Shown: positions 1-6,599 of the stretch, piece after piece
Numbering within the stretch: the first letter of the stretch is position 1
Layout of the letters: each line of letters starts with the position of its first letter
Assembly (NCBI GenBank): GCA_009778865.1
Contig: WRFJ01000024.1
Location: forward strand, 1 to 10,097
Length of the DNA: 10,097 bases
Reading direction: 5' to 3'
Origin: Chloroflexota bacterium
GTDB taxonomy: Bacteria; Chloroflexota; Dehalococcoidia; Dehalococcoidales; WRFJ01
Translations under genes and position numbers: made by a program
Notes under the pieces: generated by a model
Told to the model about the DNA's origin: nothing
The model's database searches: none
The model's input: the letters and a program-made list of their open reading frames with translations, nothing else

Positions 1-2
1 AT

Positions 3-1343
3 AAAGTACGTAGCGATGCTGAAAATGAAGTGCGCGAACGTCGCATGGAAATAACCAAACAAGAAACTCGTATGACACAGAGAGCCGAGGTTTTGGAAAG
101 TAAGATCGAAGCTTTGGATGAGCGTGAGCGTGATTTACAAAAACGTCACAAAGATGTAGATAACAATTTAGCGCAAATTGAAGAACTTAAAAAAGAAGAG
201 ATGAAAAAACTGGAGATGGTGGCTGGTATGACTACCGATGCGGCCAAAGCTTCTCTTATGGAAATGATGGAAGCAGAACTCTCAGGCGAATATACTCGCC
301 GTATGCGCGAATGGGAAGATGAAGTACGCCATGGGGCCGACGAAAAAGCTCGCGATATTTTGGTAACTACCATTCAACGTAATGCCTCCGATTTAGTTTC
401 TGAAACTACTGTTTCTACTGTCACTTTACCTTCCGATGAAATGAAAGGTCGTTTAATTGGTCGCGAGGGCCGCAATATCAAAGCTCTAGAGCAGGCTACC
501 GGTGTAGAGCTTATCATTGATGATACTCCTGAAGCAGTGACTCTTTCAGCTTTTGATCCAGTACGTCGCGAGATCGCTAGGCAGACTTTAAACAAGCTCA
601 TTATGGACGGCCGTATTCATCCGGCACGTATTGAAGAATTGGCGCAAAAAGCTAAGGAAGAAGTGGAAGCTACTATTTTGGCAGCTGGCGAACAAGCTGC
701 TTATCAAGCTGGCGTGCATGGCTTGCGCCTCGAAGTGCTTAAAGTTTTGGGACGTTTAAAATATCGCACTTCTTACGGTCAGAATGTTCTCAATCATTCT
801 GTGGAAGTAGCCCGTTTAGCAGGCATGATAGCTGGTGAGCTAAAAGTAAACATATCTATAGCTAAGCGTGCCGGTCTTTTGCATGATATAGGTAAAGCTT
901 TGGATCACAATATTGAAGGCACGCACGCTCAGATTGGCGCTGACTTTGTACGTCCGTTTGAAAAGTCCCCCGAAGTTGTTGCTGGTATTGTTGAACATCA
1001 CTTTGAAACTGGCACTGCCGGTATTTGGGGCTTTTTGACCTCAGCGGCTGATGCTATCTCTTCGGCTAGACCTGGTGCTCGCCGCGAGTCTTTAGAAAAT
1101 TATCTTAAAAGACTACGCGATTTGGAAGAGATTGCTGATAGCTTTAGCGGCGTGGAAAAATCTTATGCTATTCAAGCTGGCAGAGAGATTCGTATTTTGG
1201 TTAAACCCGAAGAAGTTGATGACTTGGCTGCTATGCGTATGGCGCGTGATATCGTGCAAAAGATTGAGGAAGGATTGGAATATCCTGGCCAAATTAAAGT
1301 TACTGTCTTGCGCGAAACTCGTGCTGTAGATTATGCCAAATAG
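3..1343 (+). CDS. rny: Ribonuclease Y, 5'-truncated by window edge
   Basis: RNase Y is a membrane-anchored endoribonuclease that starts mRNA decay. The frame is open to the left edge, so the first codons lie outside; the GTG at 30 is merely internal. About 446 residues are visible against roughly 510-520 for the family, so the N-terminal membrane helix is missing. Visible in order are a charged coiled coil rich in Glu, Lys and Arg (to about 540), a KH domain with the GxxG loop in LIGREGRNI and the following VELIIDDTPEAV, then an HD phosphohydrolase domain with HSVEVARLAG and the metal-binding HDIGKALDH. The C-terminus ends in VLRETRAVDYAK, a typical RNase Y ending, so the 3' end is complete. 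The next gene is ymdB, the usual rny partner in Bacillus and other bacteria. Identification is firm. Confidence 0.96.
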   Translation, partial: KVRSDAENEVRERRMEITKQETRMTQRAEVLESKIEALDERERDLQKRHKDVDNNLAQIEELKKEEMKKLEMVAGMTTDAAKASLMEMMEAELSGEYTRRMREWEDEVRHGADEKARDILVTTIQRNASDLVSETTVSTVTLPSDEMKGRLIGREGRNIKALEQATGVELIIDDTPEAVTLSAFDPVRREIARQTLNKLIMDGRIHPARIEELAQKAKEEVEATILAAGEQAAYQAGVHGLRLEVLKVLGRLKYRTSYGQNVLNHSVEVARLAGMIAGELKVNISIAKRAGLLHDIGKALDHNIEGTHAQIGADFVRPFEKSPEVVAGIVEHHFETGTAGIWGFLTSAADAISSARPGARRESLENYLKRLRDLEEIADSFSGVEKSYAIQAGREIRILVKPEEVDDLAAMRMARDIVQKIEEGLEYPGQIKVTVLRETRAVDYAK

Positions 1344-1362
1344 CCTTTGGTAAATTATGGTA

Positions 1363-1409
1363 AAATAAAAGCCGCCGCCCGTAAGTTTTTATGACGGCGG
1401 CTTTTATTT
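1363..1409. terminator. Strong hairpin between rny and ymdB
   Basis: There is a perfect 15-bp inverted repeat, with arms at 1363-1377 and 1395-1409. Each arm has a GCCGCCG/CGGCGGC core flanked by A-rich and T-rich ends, as in bidirectional intrinsic terminators. The 17-nt loop can form a further 5-bp stem (1380-1384 with 1389-1393, including one G-U). It starts 20 nt after the rny stop and ends 20 nt before the ymdB ATG, leaving no room for a separate ymdB promoter downstream of it. It is therefore either a partial terminator or an RNA stability or processing element. Confidence 0.8.
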
Positions 1410-1429
1410 AAAAATGAGCAGGGGATTTT

Positions 1430-2212
1430 ATGAATATTTTATTTTTCGGCGATATTACAGGCAAAAATGGCCGCTTAGCTATTAAAGAAATATTGCCTAG
1501 TCTGCGCCAAGAATATATGGCTGATATAGTTATTGCTAATGGTGAAAACGCTGCAGGCGGCATCGGCTTAACTCCGGAAACAGCCGATGAGCTTCTTTCT
1601 TACGGAATTGATGTAATTACTGGTGGTAACCATATTTTTGCTCATAAAGAAATGCAAGAAGCCCTTTCGACTGATATTAATATACCGGTGGTACGTCTGC
1701 TAAATTATCCCAAGTGTGTTATAGGACAGGGTTTTTGGGTCAACAATAAAGCGGCAGTAGTTAGTCTTATGGGTCGAGTTTTTATAAACGGTGCCCTTGA
1801 TTGTCCTTTTCATACTATGGATACTTTTTTAAACGAGCATAAAGAATTACCCAAAATCATTATTGTGGACTTACACGCTGAAGCTACTAGCGAAAAACGT
1901 GCTTTAAGCTATTATCTTGATGGGCGTGTATCGGCTGTTCTAGGTACTCACACTCATGTGACCACTGCTGACGAACAAATTTTGCCTAAAGGCACAGCGT
2001 ATATAACTGATGTAGGCATGGTGGGTCCTGCTTATTCAGTATTAGGCAATGAGCCTAAAGATGTCATAGAGCGTTTTACGAATGGTATTCAAAATCGCCT
2101 GCCAGTAGCTAGAGACCGTTGTCAAATTGTCAGTGGTGTGTGGGTGCAGATAGACGATAAAAGCGGTGCAGCTTTAAAAATAGAGCGGGTGCGACGGGAA
2201 GTCATAGTATGA
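1430..2212 (+). CDS. ymdB: YmdB-like metallophosphoesterase (TIGR00282 family)
   Basis: This 260-residue protein matches the full length of the TIGR00282/YmdB family of dinuclear-metal phosphodiesterases. The Bacillus subtilis member hydrolyses 2',3'-cyclic nucleotides and influences biofilm development. All family metal ligands are visible: D8 in FFGDITG, E39 and N40 in NGENAAGG, N67 and H68 in GGNH, H149 in DLHAEATSEK, and H174 and H176 in GTHTHVTTAD. The ATG follows an AGGGGA Shine-Dalgarno sequence at 1420-1425. The TGA stop overlaps the ATG of the next gene by four bases (ATGA), indicating coupled translation. The rny-ymdB order is conserved in many bacteria. The enzyme family is certain; the physiological substrate in this organism is inferred. 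Confidence 0.93.
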   Translation: MNILFFGDITGKNGRLAIKEILPSLRQEYMADIVIANGENAAGGIGLTPETADELLSYGIDVITGGNHIFAHKEMQEALSTDINIPVVRLLNYPKCVIGQGFWVNNKAAVVSLMGRVFINGALDCPFHTMDTFLNEHKELPKIIIVDLHAEATSEKRALSYYLDGRVSAVLGTHTHVTTADEQILPKGTAYITDVGMVGPAYSVLGNEPKDVIERFTNGIQNRLPVARDRCQIVSGVWVQIDDKSGAALKIERVRREVIV

Positions 2213-3027
2213 TAGATTTACATATACATACTACAGCATCAGATGGCATATATAGTCCTAAAGAAATTGTGTCCAAAGCTAAAACTATGGGTTTGCAAAC
2301 TATTGCTATCACTGACCATGACACTGTATCCGGTTTAAAAGAAGCTATGCAAGCCGCTAAACTTTATCAAATAGAAGTGATTCCCGGCGTTGAGATTTCC
2401 ACCGATTTCACCGATGGTTTAGCTCATGTGCTGGGTTATTTTATAGATTATGAAAATAAGAAGTTTACTGCTTGCCTAGAAAAAATGAAAATAGAACGCC
2501 AAGACCGCGCTCAGGCGATATTACGCAAATTGCAGAAATTAAATATAAACATAGCGTTTGAAAAGGTAGCCGAAATAGCCGGCGATGCCACTATTGGGCG
2601 GCCGCATGTAGCAGCAGCCATGGTAGAGATGGGTTTTGTGCCAGATATGGTGACAGCTTTTGATCTATATTTGGCCGAAGGCCGGCCAGCTTATGCCGAT
2701 CGTTTAAAGATTACTCCTAGAGAAGCTTGTCAGGCAATACGTCAGGCTGGCGGCATTGCCGTTTTAGCTCATCCTTTTACTGTGCGTAACTATCAAGCGC
2801 TCATTGCAAATTTACGGCCCTTTCTTTCGGGCATAGAAACTTACTACGGAGAATTCAATGAAGAGCAGAAGAAGGAACTTTTGCACTTCTCTTGCAAATA
2901 TCAGCTAATACCAACCGGTGGCAGCGATTTCCATGGCGAAGATAGAGCCGGTGCTCCTTTGGGGGTTGGTGGTGCTCCCGATTATATTGTGAATTTACTA
3001 AAAAAAGCCAGTAGAGGGAATAGATAG
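2209..3027 (+). CDS. PHP-domain phosphoesterase (YciV/TrpH-like)
   Basis: This 272-residue stand-alone PHP-domain hydrolase is not a polymerase subunit. Metal-binding motifs in order are H5-x-H7 with D12 (LHIHTTASDG), D36-H37-D38 (ITDHD), E62 (GVEIST), the GRPHVA segment typical of the YciV/TrpH branch, H188 (LAHP) and D240-x-H242 (GGSDFHG). Characterised members act as 3',5'-nucleotide bisphosphate phosphatases and 5'-3' RNA/DNA trimming exonucleases (E. coli YciV/RNase AM). The start overlaps the ymdB stop as ATGA, and plsY begins four bases after its stop, so it sits in a translationally coupled run with them. Its position near rny and ymdB fits an RNA or nucleotide turnover role, but that is inference; the exact substrate cannot be read from sequence. 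Confidence 0.88.
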   Translation: MIDLHIHTTASDGIYSPKEIVSKAKTMGLQTIAITDHDTVSGLKEAMQAAKLYQIEVIPGVEISTDFTDGLAHVLGYFIDYENKKFTACLEKMKIERQDRAQAILRKLQKLNINIAFEKVAEIAGDATIGRPHVAAAMVEMGFVPDMVTAFDLYLAEGRPAYADRLKITPREACQAIRQAGGIAVLAHPFTVRNYQALIANLRPFLSGIETYYGEFNEEQKKELLHFSCKYQLIPTGGSDFHGEDRAGAPLGVGGAPDYIVNLLKKASRGNR

Positions 3028-3031
3028 ACTT

Positions 3032-3718
3032 ATGGCCTGGGAATTAATTTTACTTTTCATCGGTGCTTATCTTTTAGGTTCAGTACAATTTGCAACTATT
3101 TTAGTCAGTCGCAAAGGTGTAGATTTACACTCATTTGGCTCGGGCAATCCCGGCGCCTCCAACGTGTTGGCCTCTACTAAAAATGTCAAAATGGCGGCCG
3201 TAGTTTTTCTTTTGGATAGCTTAAAAGGCGTAGTGCCTGTGCTTATAACCAAATCTTTAGGTTTTAATATTGACCTACAAATATGGGTGGCTTTATGTGC
3301 TGTCATCGGTCATGATTTCCCCATCTTTTTTGGCTTTAAAGGCGGGCGCGGCATTTTGACCTCTATGGGCGGTATTTTAGCTGCTAACATATGGAGTGGT
3401 TTGACCTTATTGTTTATTGTATTTGCTGTTTTTACCCCCATCTTTAAAAACCAACCGTTAGGCGTGTTTGTTGCTTTTTTGACTTTACCTTTCCTGCCAC
3501 TTATCTTCGGCTATACTGATGCTGGTTTTGCAGTTTCTTTGCCACTCATACTTATAGGATTGTTAGGTTTTAGCCGCCGTCTTTTTGTAAAAAGACGACA
3601 AATTTCGCAATATACGCCGCTAAATGAACTTTTTATAAATCGCTTACTTTTTGACCGTGATATCAAAGATCGTGTTTCTTGGACAAATGCTACTAAAAAC
3701 GAAATTAAGACTGGTTGA
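3032..3718 (+). CDS. plsY: Acyl-phosphate:glycerol-3-phosphate acyltransferase
   Basis: PlsY is an integral membrane enzyme that transfers an acyl group from acyl-phosphate to sn-glycerol-3-phosphate, giving lysophosphatidic acid, the first step of phospholipid synthesis. Signature loops are present: GSGNPGASN at residues 36-44 (family GSGNxGAxN) and GHDFPIFFGFKGGRG at 93-107 (family GHxxPxFxxFKGGKG, here with Arg for the last Lys). Several hydrophobic helices span the rest, including an N-terminal one containing GAYLLGS. At 228 residues it is somewhat longer than the usual ~200. The extra is a charged C-terminal tail after FSRRLFVKRR, and its last codons form one arm of a terminator. An AGAGGGA Shine-Dalgarno lies at about 3013-3019, inside the preceding gene. 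It is the last gene of the rightward cluster. Confidence 0.94.
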   Translation: MAWELILLFIGAYLLGSVQFATILVSRKGVDLHSFGSGNPGASNVLASTKNVKMAAVVFLLDSLKGVVPVLITKSLGFNIDLQIWVALCAVIGHDFPIFFGFKGGRGILTSMGGILAANIWSGLTLLFIVFAVFTPIFKNQPLGVFVAFLTLPFLPLIFGYTDAGFAVSLPLILIGLLGFSRRLFVKRRQISQYTPLNELFINRLLFDRDIKDRVSWTNATKNEIKTG

Positions 3719-3745
3719 TGGAGTAGTCAATCTTAATTTCGTTTT
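3696..3745. terminator. Bidirectional terminator between convergent plsY and smpB
   Basis: A perfect 15-bp inverted repeat has arms at 3696-3710 and 3731-3745 (one arm reads TCTTAATTTCGTTTT). The inner TTGA/TCAA (3715-3718, 3727-3730) may extend it. The T-run on the right serves plsY and the A-run on the left, read as T on the other strand, serves smpB. The left arm lies within the last codons of plsY, and the right arm starts 10 bases beyond the smpB stop. Confidence 0.85.
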
Positions 3746-3754
3746 GCGAGTATT

Positions 3755-4264
3755 TCAATTATTTTTTAAAGCACGTTCTTGAATGCGATTCCAATTGCGC
3801 TTAGTTATATCTTCGCGCTTATCGTATAATTTTTTGCCTTTGGCTAGATTTATGTAAATCTTGGCCAGGTGCTTTTTAAAGTATAAACGGGTAACTACAA
3901 TGGTTAAGTTTTTTTCTTGACTTTGCGCTTTAAACTTAGTTATTTCTTTTCTATGTAGCAAAAGTTTACGTGGTCGCGTAGGATCATGGTCAGCATAACC
4001 GCGGCTTTCATATTGGGCGATATGAGCATTATATAGCCACATCTGTCCTTTTTCCTCACGTACAAAAGCGTCGTTAATGGAAACCTTACCACGACGCAAA
4101 GATTTGACCTCAGTGCCTTGTAAAGCCAAACCAGCTTCCAAACCATCCAATACATGATAATTGTGGTAAGCCTTTTTATTGGTGGCTATTGTTCTCTCTG
4201 GCTCCTTTTTAACAGGAGGTGGAGTAACTTTAGCGGCTAATTTAATTGGTTTTGTCTTGGCCAT
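3755..4264 (-). CDS. smpB: SsrA-binding protein SmpB
   Basis: SmpB binds tmRNA and brings it to stalled ribosomes for trans-translation. The 169-residue product has the complete fold: TNKKAYHNYHVLDGLEAGL, then LQGTEVKSLRRGKVSINDAFV, then HDPTRPRKLLLHRKEI, and the C-terminal tail AKGKKLYDKREDITKRNWN. The usual Asp-Ala-Lys near the tail's KKRDAKRE element is replaced by NWN, a modest departure. A lysine- and proline-rich N-terminal extension of about 25 residues precedes the core; no internal Met offers a shorter start. No Shine-Dalgarno is visible before the ATG, and a promoter lies so close that the mRNA is probably leaderless. The gene stands alone, convergent with plsY and divergent from groES. 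The tmRNA gene itself is not in the window. Confidence 0.95.
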   Translation of the reverse strand: MAKTKPIKLAAKVTPPPVKKEPERTIATNKKAYHNYHVLDGLEAGLALQGTEVKSLRRGKVSINDAFVREEKGQMWLYNAHIAQYESRGYADHDPTRPRKLLLHRKEITKFKAQSQEKNLTIVVTRLYFKKHLAKIYINLAKGKKLYDKREDITKRNWNRIQERALKNN

Positions 4265-4273
4265 AGTTTATAT

Positions 4274-4302
4274 ATTATGGCTTAAAATACCTGTCCTTGC
4301 AA
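4274..4302 (-). promoter_or_regulatory. Predicted sigma70 promoter of smpB
   Basis: Reading leftward, TTGCAA (4297-4302) is a -35 with 4 of 6 consensus bases. It is separated by exactly 17 nt from CATAAT (4274-4279), a -10 with 5 of 6. Transcription would begin about 2-4 nt before the smpB ATG, so the message would be essentially leaderless, which agrees with the missing Shine-Dalgarno. The -35 is the centre of a perfect palindrome. Confidence 0.6.
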
Positions 4303-4310
4303 GGACAGGT
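4289..4310. promoter_or_regulatory. 22-bp perfect palindrome over the smpB -35 (candidate operator)
   Basis: The half-sites ACCTGTCCTTG and CAAGGACAGGT are exact reverse complements with no spacer. The centre coincides with the predicted smpB -35 hexamer, the classical place for a repressor to block RNA polymerase. It resembles neither CIRCE nor the CTGT-N8-ACAG LexA box (spacing here is 10). No gene is transcribed leftward into it, so an intrinsic terminator is unlikely. The binding protein is unknown. Confidence 0.5.
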
Positions 4311-4326
4311 GGCTATGGGGACGATT

Positions 4327-4351
4327 AAAACATCAACACTAGATGTTTTTT
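4327..4351. repeat. Short AT-rich inverted repeat with T-run
   Basis: The arms AAAACATC (4327-4334) and GATGTTTT (4342-4349) enclose a 7-nt loop and run into extra T residues. The shape is that of a weak terminator, but there is no upstream rightward gene for it to end. It lies just before the first CIRCE-like site. A role is uncertain. Confidence 0.3.
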
Positions 4352-4358
4352 AGAAAAA

Positions 4359-4385
4359 TTAGCAAAAAACCTCTTTAATTGCTAA
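4359..4385. promoter_or_regulatory. CIRCE-like HrcA operator, upstream copy
   Basis: This 27-bp element has the form TTAGCA-N15-TGCTAA, which is the exact geometry of CIRCE (TTAGCACTC-N9-GAGTGCTAA). Its left arm is TTAGCAAAA and its right arm AATTGCTAA. It shares the right arm and most of the spacer (CTCTTT) with the copy 93 bp downstream, so the two look like duplicates of one operator. HrcA is the usual CIRCE-binding repressor of chaperonin operons; no hrcA gene is in this window. Confidence 0.65.
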
Positions 4386-4414
4386 AAAAGTTTTAAAATA
4401 GCTTGTTTGGGGGC

Positions 4415-4443
4415 TTGCAACTGCTCAGGTTTTGCGCTATTAT
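4415..4443 (+). promoter_or_regulatory. Predicted sigma70 promoter of groES-groEL
   Basis: TTGCAA (4415-4420, 4 of 6) and TATTAT (4438-4443, 5 of 6) are spaced by 17 nt. Transcription would start near 4450, at the very edge of the downstream CIRCE-like element. This is the standard arrangement for HrcA-repressed vegetative promoters and gives a leader of about 95 nt before groES. Confidence 0.7.
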
Positions 4444-4444
4444 G

Positions 4445-4485
4445 TTCTATGTTAGCAATCAACTCTTTTAATTGCTAACATAGAA
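4445..4485. promoter_or_regulatory. CIRCE-like HrcA operator, promoter-proximal copy
   Basis: A perfect 15-bp inverted repeat has arms at 4445-4459 and 4471-4485 with an 11-nt spacer. Its core, 4452-4478, aligns with CIRCE: TTAGCAATC (8 of 9 against TTAGCACTC), N9, AATTGCTAA (7 of 9 against GAGTGCTAA). The changed inner positions still pair with each other. It lies at the predicted groES transcription start and would also form a hairpin at the 5' end of the mRNA. Confidence 0.82.
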
Positions 4486-4545
4486 AAAAGGCTTAATAAT
4501 TAACAAAACTAAGGCACAAAATACTACAAGGAGGATACACGAAAA

Positions 4546-4842
4546 ATGGCTTTTCCTTACGAACCCTTAATGAACATGGTGATTATCAAACCCAAAACTG
4601 AGACTATCTCCAGAGGCGGTATTTATATTCCTGATGCTGCTCAAGAGAAATCCTCAGAGGGCGAAGTGGTAGCTGTAGGTTCCGGTCGTTTGGATCCTAA
4701 TGGCAATCGTGAAACCATGACCCTTAAGGTTGGTGACTATATTGTCTATCCCAAGTTTGGCAATACTGCTGAAGTTATCGTAGACGGTGAAACTTTTGTC
4801 ATTATGCCAGAACATCAGATCATCGCTCGTAAAATTGAGTAA
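4546..4842 (+). CDS. groES: Co-chaperonin GroES
   Basis: GroES is the 10-kDa heptameric lid of the GroEL folding chamber. The 98-residue product has normal family length. It shows the N-terminal strand PLMNMVIIKP, the mobile loop that docks on GroEL (GGIYIPDAAQEKSSEGEV), the roof segment with GSGRLDPNG, KVGDYIVYPKFGN and the C-terminal strand HQIIARKIE. A full AAGGAGG Shine-Dalgarno at 4528-4534 precedes the ATG by 11 nt. It is the first gene of the groES-groEL operon, transcribed from the promoter and CIRCE-like sites upstream, so heat-shock control by HrcA is likely. groEL begins 66 bp after its stop. Confidence 0.97.
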   Translation: MAFPYEPLMNMVIIKPKTETISRGGIYIPDAAQEKSSEGEVVAVGSGRLDPNGNRETMTLKVGDYIVYPKFGNTAEVIVDGETFVIMPEHQIIARKIE

Positions 4843-4908
4843 CTTAGCTTAAAGTACCGGGTTTCAATTAAAAAATAAAGCAATATCTATAATTAGTTAG
4901 GAGTTAAA

Positions 4909-6519
4909 ATGGCTAAAAAGATTATTTTCGGCGACGCTGTACGTGATGCTCTGAAAAAGGGTGTTAATACTCTCGGCGCCTGCGTTAGAGTGACTCTCGG
5001 CCCTAAAGGTCATCCAGTAGCTCTAGCCAAACCTTGGGGTGCTCCCTTGGTAATTGACGACGGCGTGACTATTGCCCGCGATATCGATCTACCCGATCCT
5101 TTTGAGAACATGGGCGCCCAATTGGTTAAAGAAGCTTCTTCTAAAACCAATGATGCCTGTGGTGACGGCACTACCACTTCCACTGTTTTGGCTTGTTCCA
5201 TTATCAATGAAGCTTTCCGCAATATTGCCGCCGGTGCTGAGCCTATTGCCGTCAAACGCGGCGTAGAAACCGCTACTAATGTTTTAGTAGCTGCTTTACG
5301 TAAGGCCTCTCAGCCCGTTTCCGGTAGAGAACAGATTGTACAGGTGGCTACTATTACCGCTAAGGATCCTGAAATCGGCGATCTTATTGCTGACGTTATG
5401 GAAAAGGTTGGTAAAGACGGTGTTATCACTATTGAAGAATCACGCGGCATTAAATATTATGTTGACTATGTGGAAGGCATGCAGTTTGACCGCGGTTATC
5501 TCTCCCCCTATTTTGTAACTGATACTGCTCGTATGGAATCTGTCATGGAAGATCCTTATATCTTAATGACTGATCGTAAAATTGAGACAGTAGCCGAGTT
5601 GGTACCTGCTTTAGAGAAAATTACTCAAATATCCAAAAATATCGTTATTATCTGCGAAAACATTGAGCCTGAAGCTATGGCTACTCTTATTGTCAATAAA
5701 CTACGCGGTGGCTTAAATGTTTTAGCTGTTAAAGCCCCTGGTTTTGGTGACAGACAAAAAGCTATGTTGGCTGATATGGCAGTACTGACTGGCGGTCGCG
5801 TTATATCTAAAGATACCGGTCGTAAACTTGATTCTCTTACCGAAGAAGATTTGGGCCGTGCCCGCAAGATTGTTTCCAACAAAGACAAAACCACCATCAT
5901 TGAGGGTAAAGGTTCTATTGAAGAGATTCAAGATAGAATTCAGCAAATTCAAGTACAGATTGGTGAAACTGATTCTGCTTTTGACAGAGAAAAACTGCAA
6001 GAGCGCCAAGCTGCCTTGGCCGGCGGCGTAGCCGTCATCGCTGTAGGCGGTGCTACTGAGACTGAGATGAAAGAGCGCAAAGCTCGTGTAGAAGATGCTC
6101 TTTCAGCTACTCGCGCTGCTGTGGAAGAAGGCATTTTGCCGGGTGGCGGTGTCGGCCTTTTGAACGCTATGGCTGCTCTTAAAGATCTTAGACTTTCTGA
6201 TGATGAGGAAGCCGGTGTGGCTGTTGTCAAGAAAGCTCTCACCGAACCGGTATATTGGATTGCCAGAAATGCTGGTAAAGATGGTTCAGTTATTGTCGCT
6301 AAGGTTTTGGAATGTCAAGAAGGCTTTGGTTATAATGCTGCTACCGATGAGTTTGGCGATATGGTAGCTATGGGTATTATTGATCCCACTATGGTGGTGC
6401 GTGCTTCTTTAGAAAATGCTGCTTCTATTGCCGGCATGGTATTGGTTACCGAATCCTTGGTAGCTGAAGTTAAAAACAACTACACTGATCTTACCCAGCC
6501 CAATGATGGCAGTATGTAA
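4909..6519 (+). CDS. groEL: Chaperonin GroEL
   Basis: GroEL is the 60-kDa double-ring ATP-dependent chaperonin. The 536-residue protein has intact nucleotide-site motifs: LGPKG (30-34), DDGVTIAR with D51 (E. coli D52), GDGTTT with D86 (E. coli D87), VEDALSATRAAVEEG with D396 (E. coli D398) and GILPGGG. The apical segment GMQFDRGYLSPYF is also present. Two features stand out. GHPVAL replaces the near-universal GRNVVL after LGPKG, and the C-terminus ends in a polar TQPNDGSM instead of Gly-Gly-Met repeats. Both fit my memory of Chloroflexota GroEL. A TTAGGAG Shine-Dalgarno lies at 4897-4903. It is co-transcribed with groES and ends before a long hairpin. Confidence 0.97.
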   Translation: MAKKIIFGDAVRDALKKGVNTLGACVRVTLGPKGHPVALAKPWGAPLVIDDGVTIARDIDLPDPFENMGAQLVKEASSKTNDACGDGTTTSTVLACSIINEAFRNIAAGAEPIAVKRGVETATNVLVAALRKASQPVSGREQIVQVATITAKDPEIGDLIADVMEKVGKDGVITIEESRGIKYYVDYVEGMQFDRGYLSPYFVTDTARMESVMEDPYILMTDRKIETVAELVPALEKITQISKNIVIICENIEPEAMATLIVNKLRGGLNVLAVKAPGFGDRQKAMLADMAVLTGGRVISKDTGRKLDSLTEEDLGRARKIVSNKDKTTIIEGKGSIEEIQDRIQQIQVQIGETDSAFDREKLQERQAALAGGVAVIAVGGATETEMKERKARVEDALSATRAAVEEGILPGGGVGLLNAMAALKDLRLSDDEEAGVAVVKKALTEPVYWIARNAGKDGSVIVAKVLECQEGFGYNAATDEFGDMVAMGIIDPTMVVRASLENAASIAGMVLVTESLVAEVKNNYTDLTQPNDGSM

Positions 6520-6551
6520 GCTTTAGTAACGCTCTCTCCTTTTTGTTGTAA

Positions 6552-6599
6552 TATTTTAGTAAGAAAACTCTGCAAAAGCAGAGTTTTCTTACTAAAATA
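6552..6599. terminator. Long perfect hairpin after groEL
   Basis: The arms, 6552-6573 and 6578-6599, are 22 bp and exactly complementary around an AAAA loop. The GC-containing core is CTCTGC/GCAGAG, flanked by AAAA/TTTT tracts that lie within the stem. It starts 32 nt after the groEL stop, so it is the likely operon terminator, though no T-run follows the stem itself. Its length would also protect the mRNA 3' end. Confidence 0.75.

Noticed and set aside
30..32. GTG at 30 as the rny start.
   Set aside because: The frame is open to the left edge with coiled-coil-like charged residues, and the N-terminal membrane helix of RNase Y would be absent. The gene begins outside the window.
4289..4310. 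LexA (SOS) box at the smpB palindrome, because it contains CTGT and ACAG.
   Set aside because: The spacing is 10 rather than the 8 of the proteobacterial box, and it lacks the Gram-positive GAAC/GTTC half-sites.
4311..4545. A tmRNA gene next to smpB, suggested by GGGGACGATTAAAACATC resembling a tmRNA 5' end.
   Set aside because: Too little room for a ~350-nt tmRNA. There is no matching 3' acceptor arm or tag-peptide frame, and the stretch is occupied by the groES promoter and CIRCE-like sites.
5722..6009. Leftward and alternative-frame open stretches inside groEL.
   Set aside because: They lie wholly within a well-conserved gene, with composition expected of shadow frames and no start signals.
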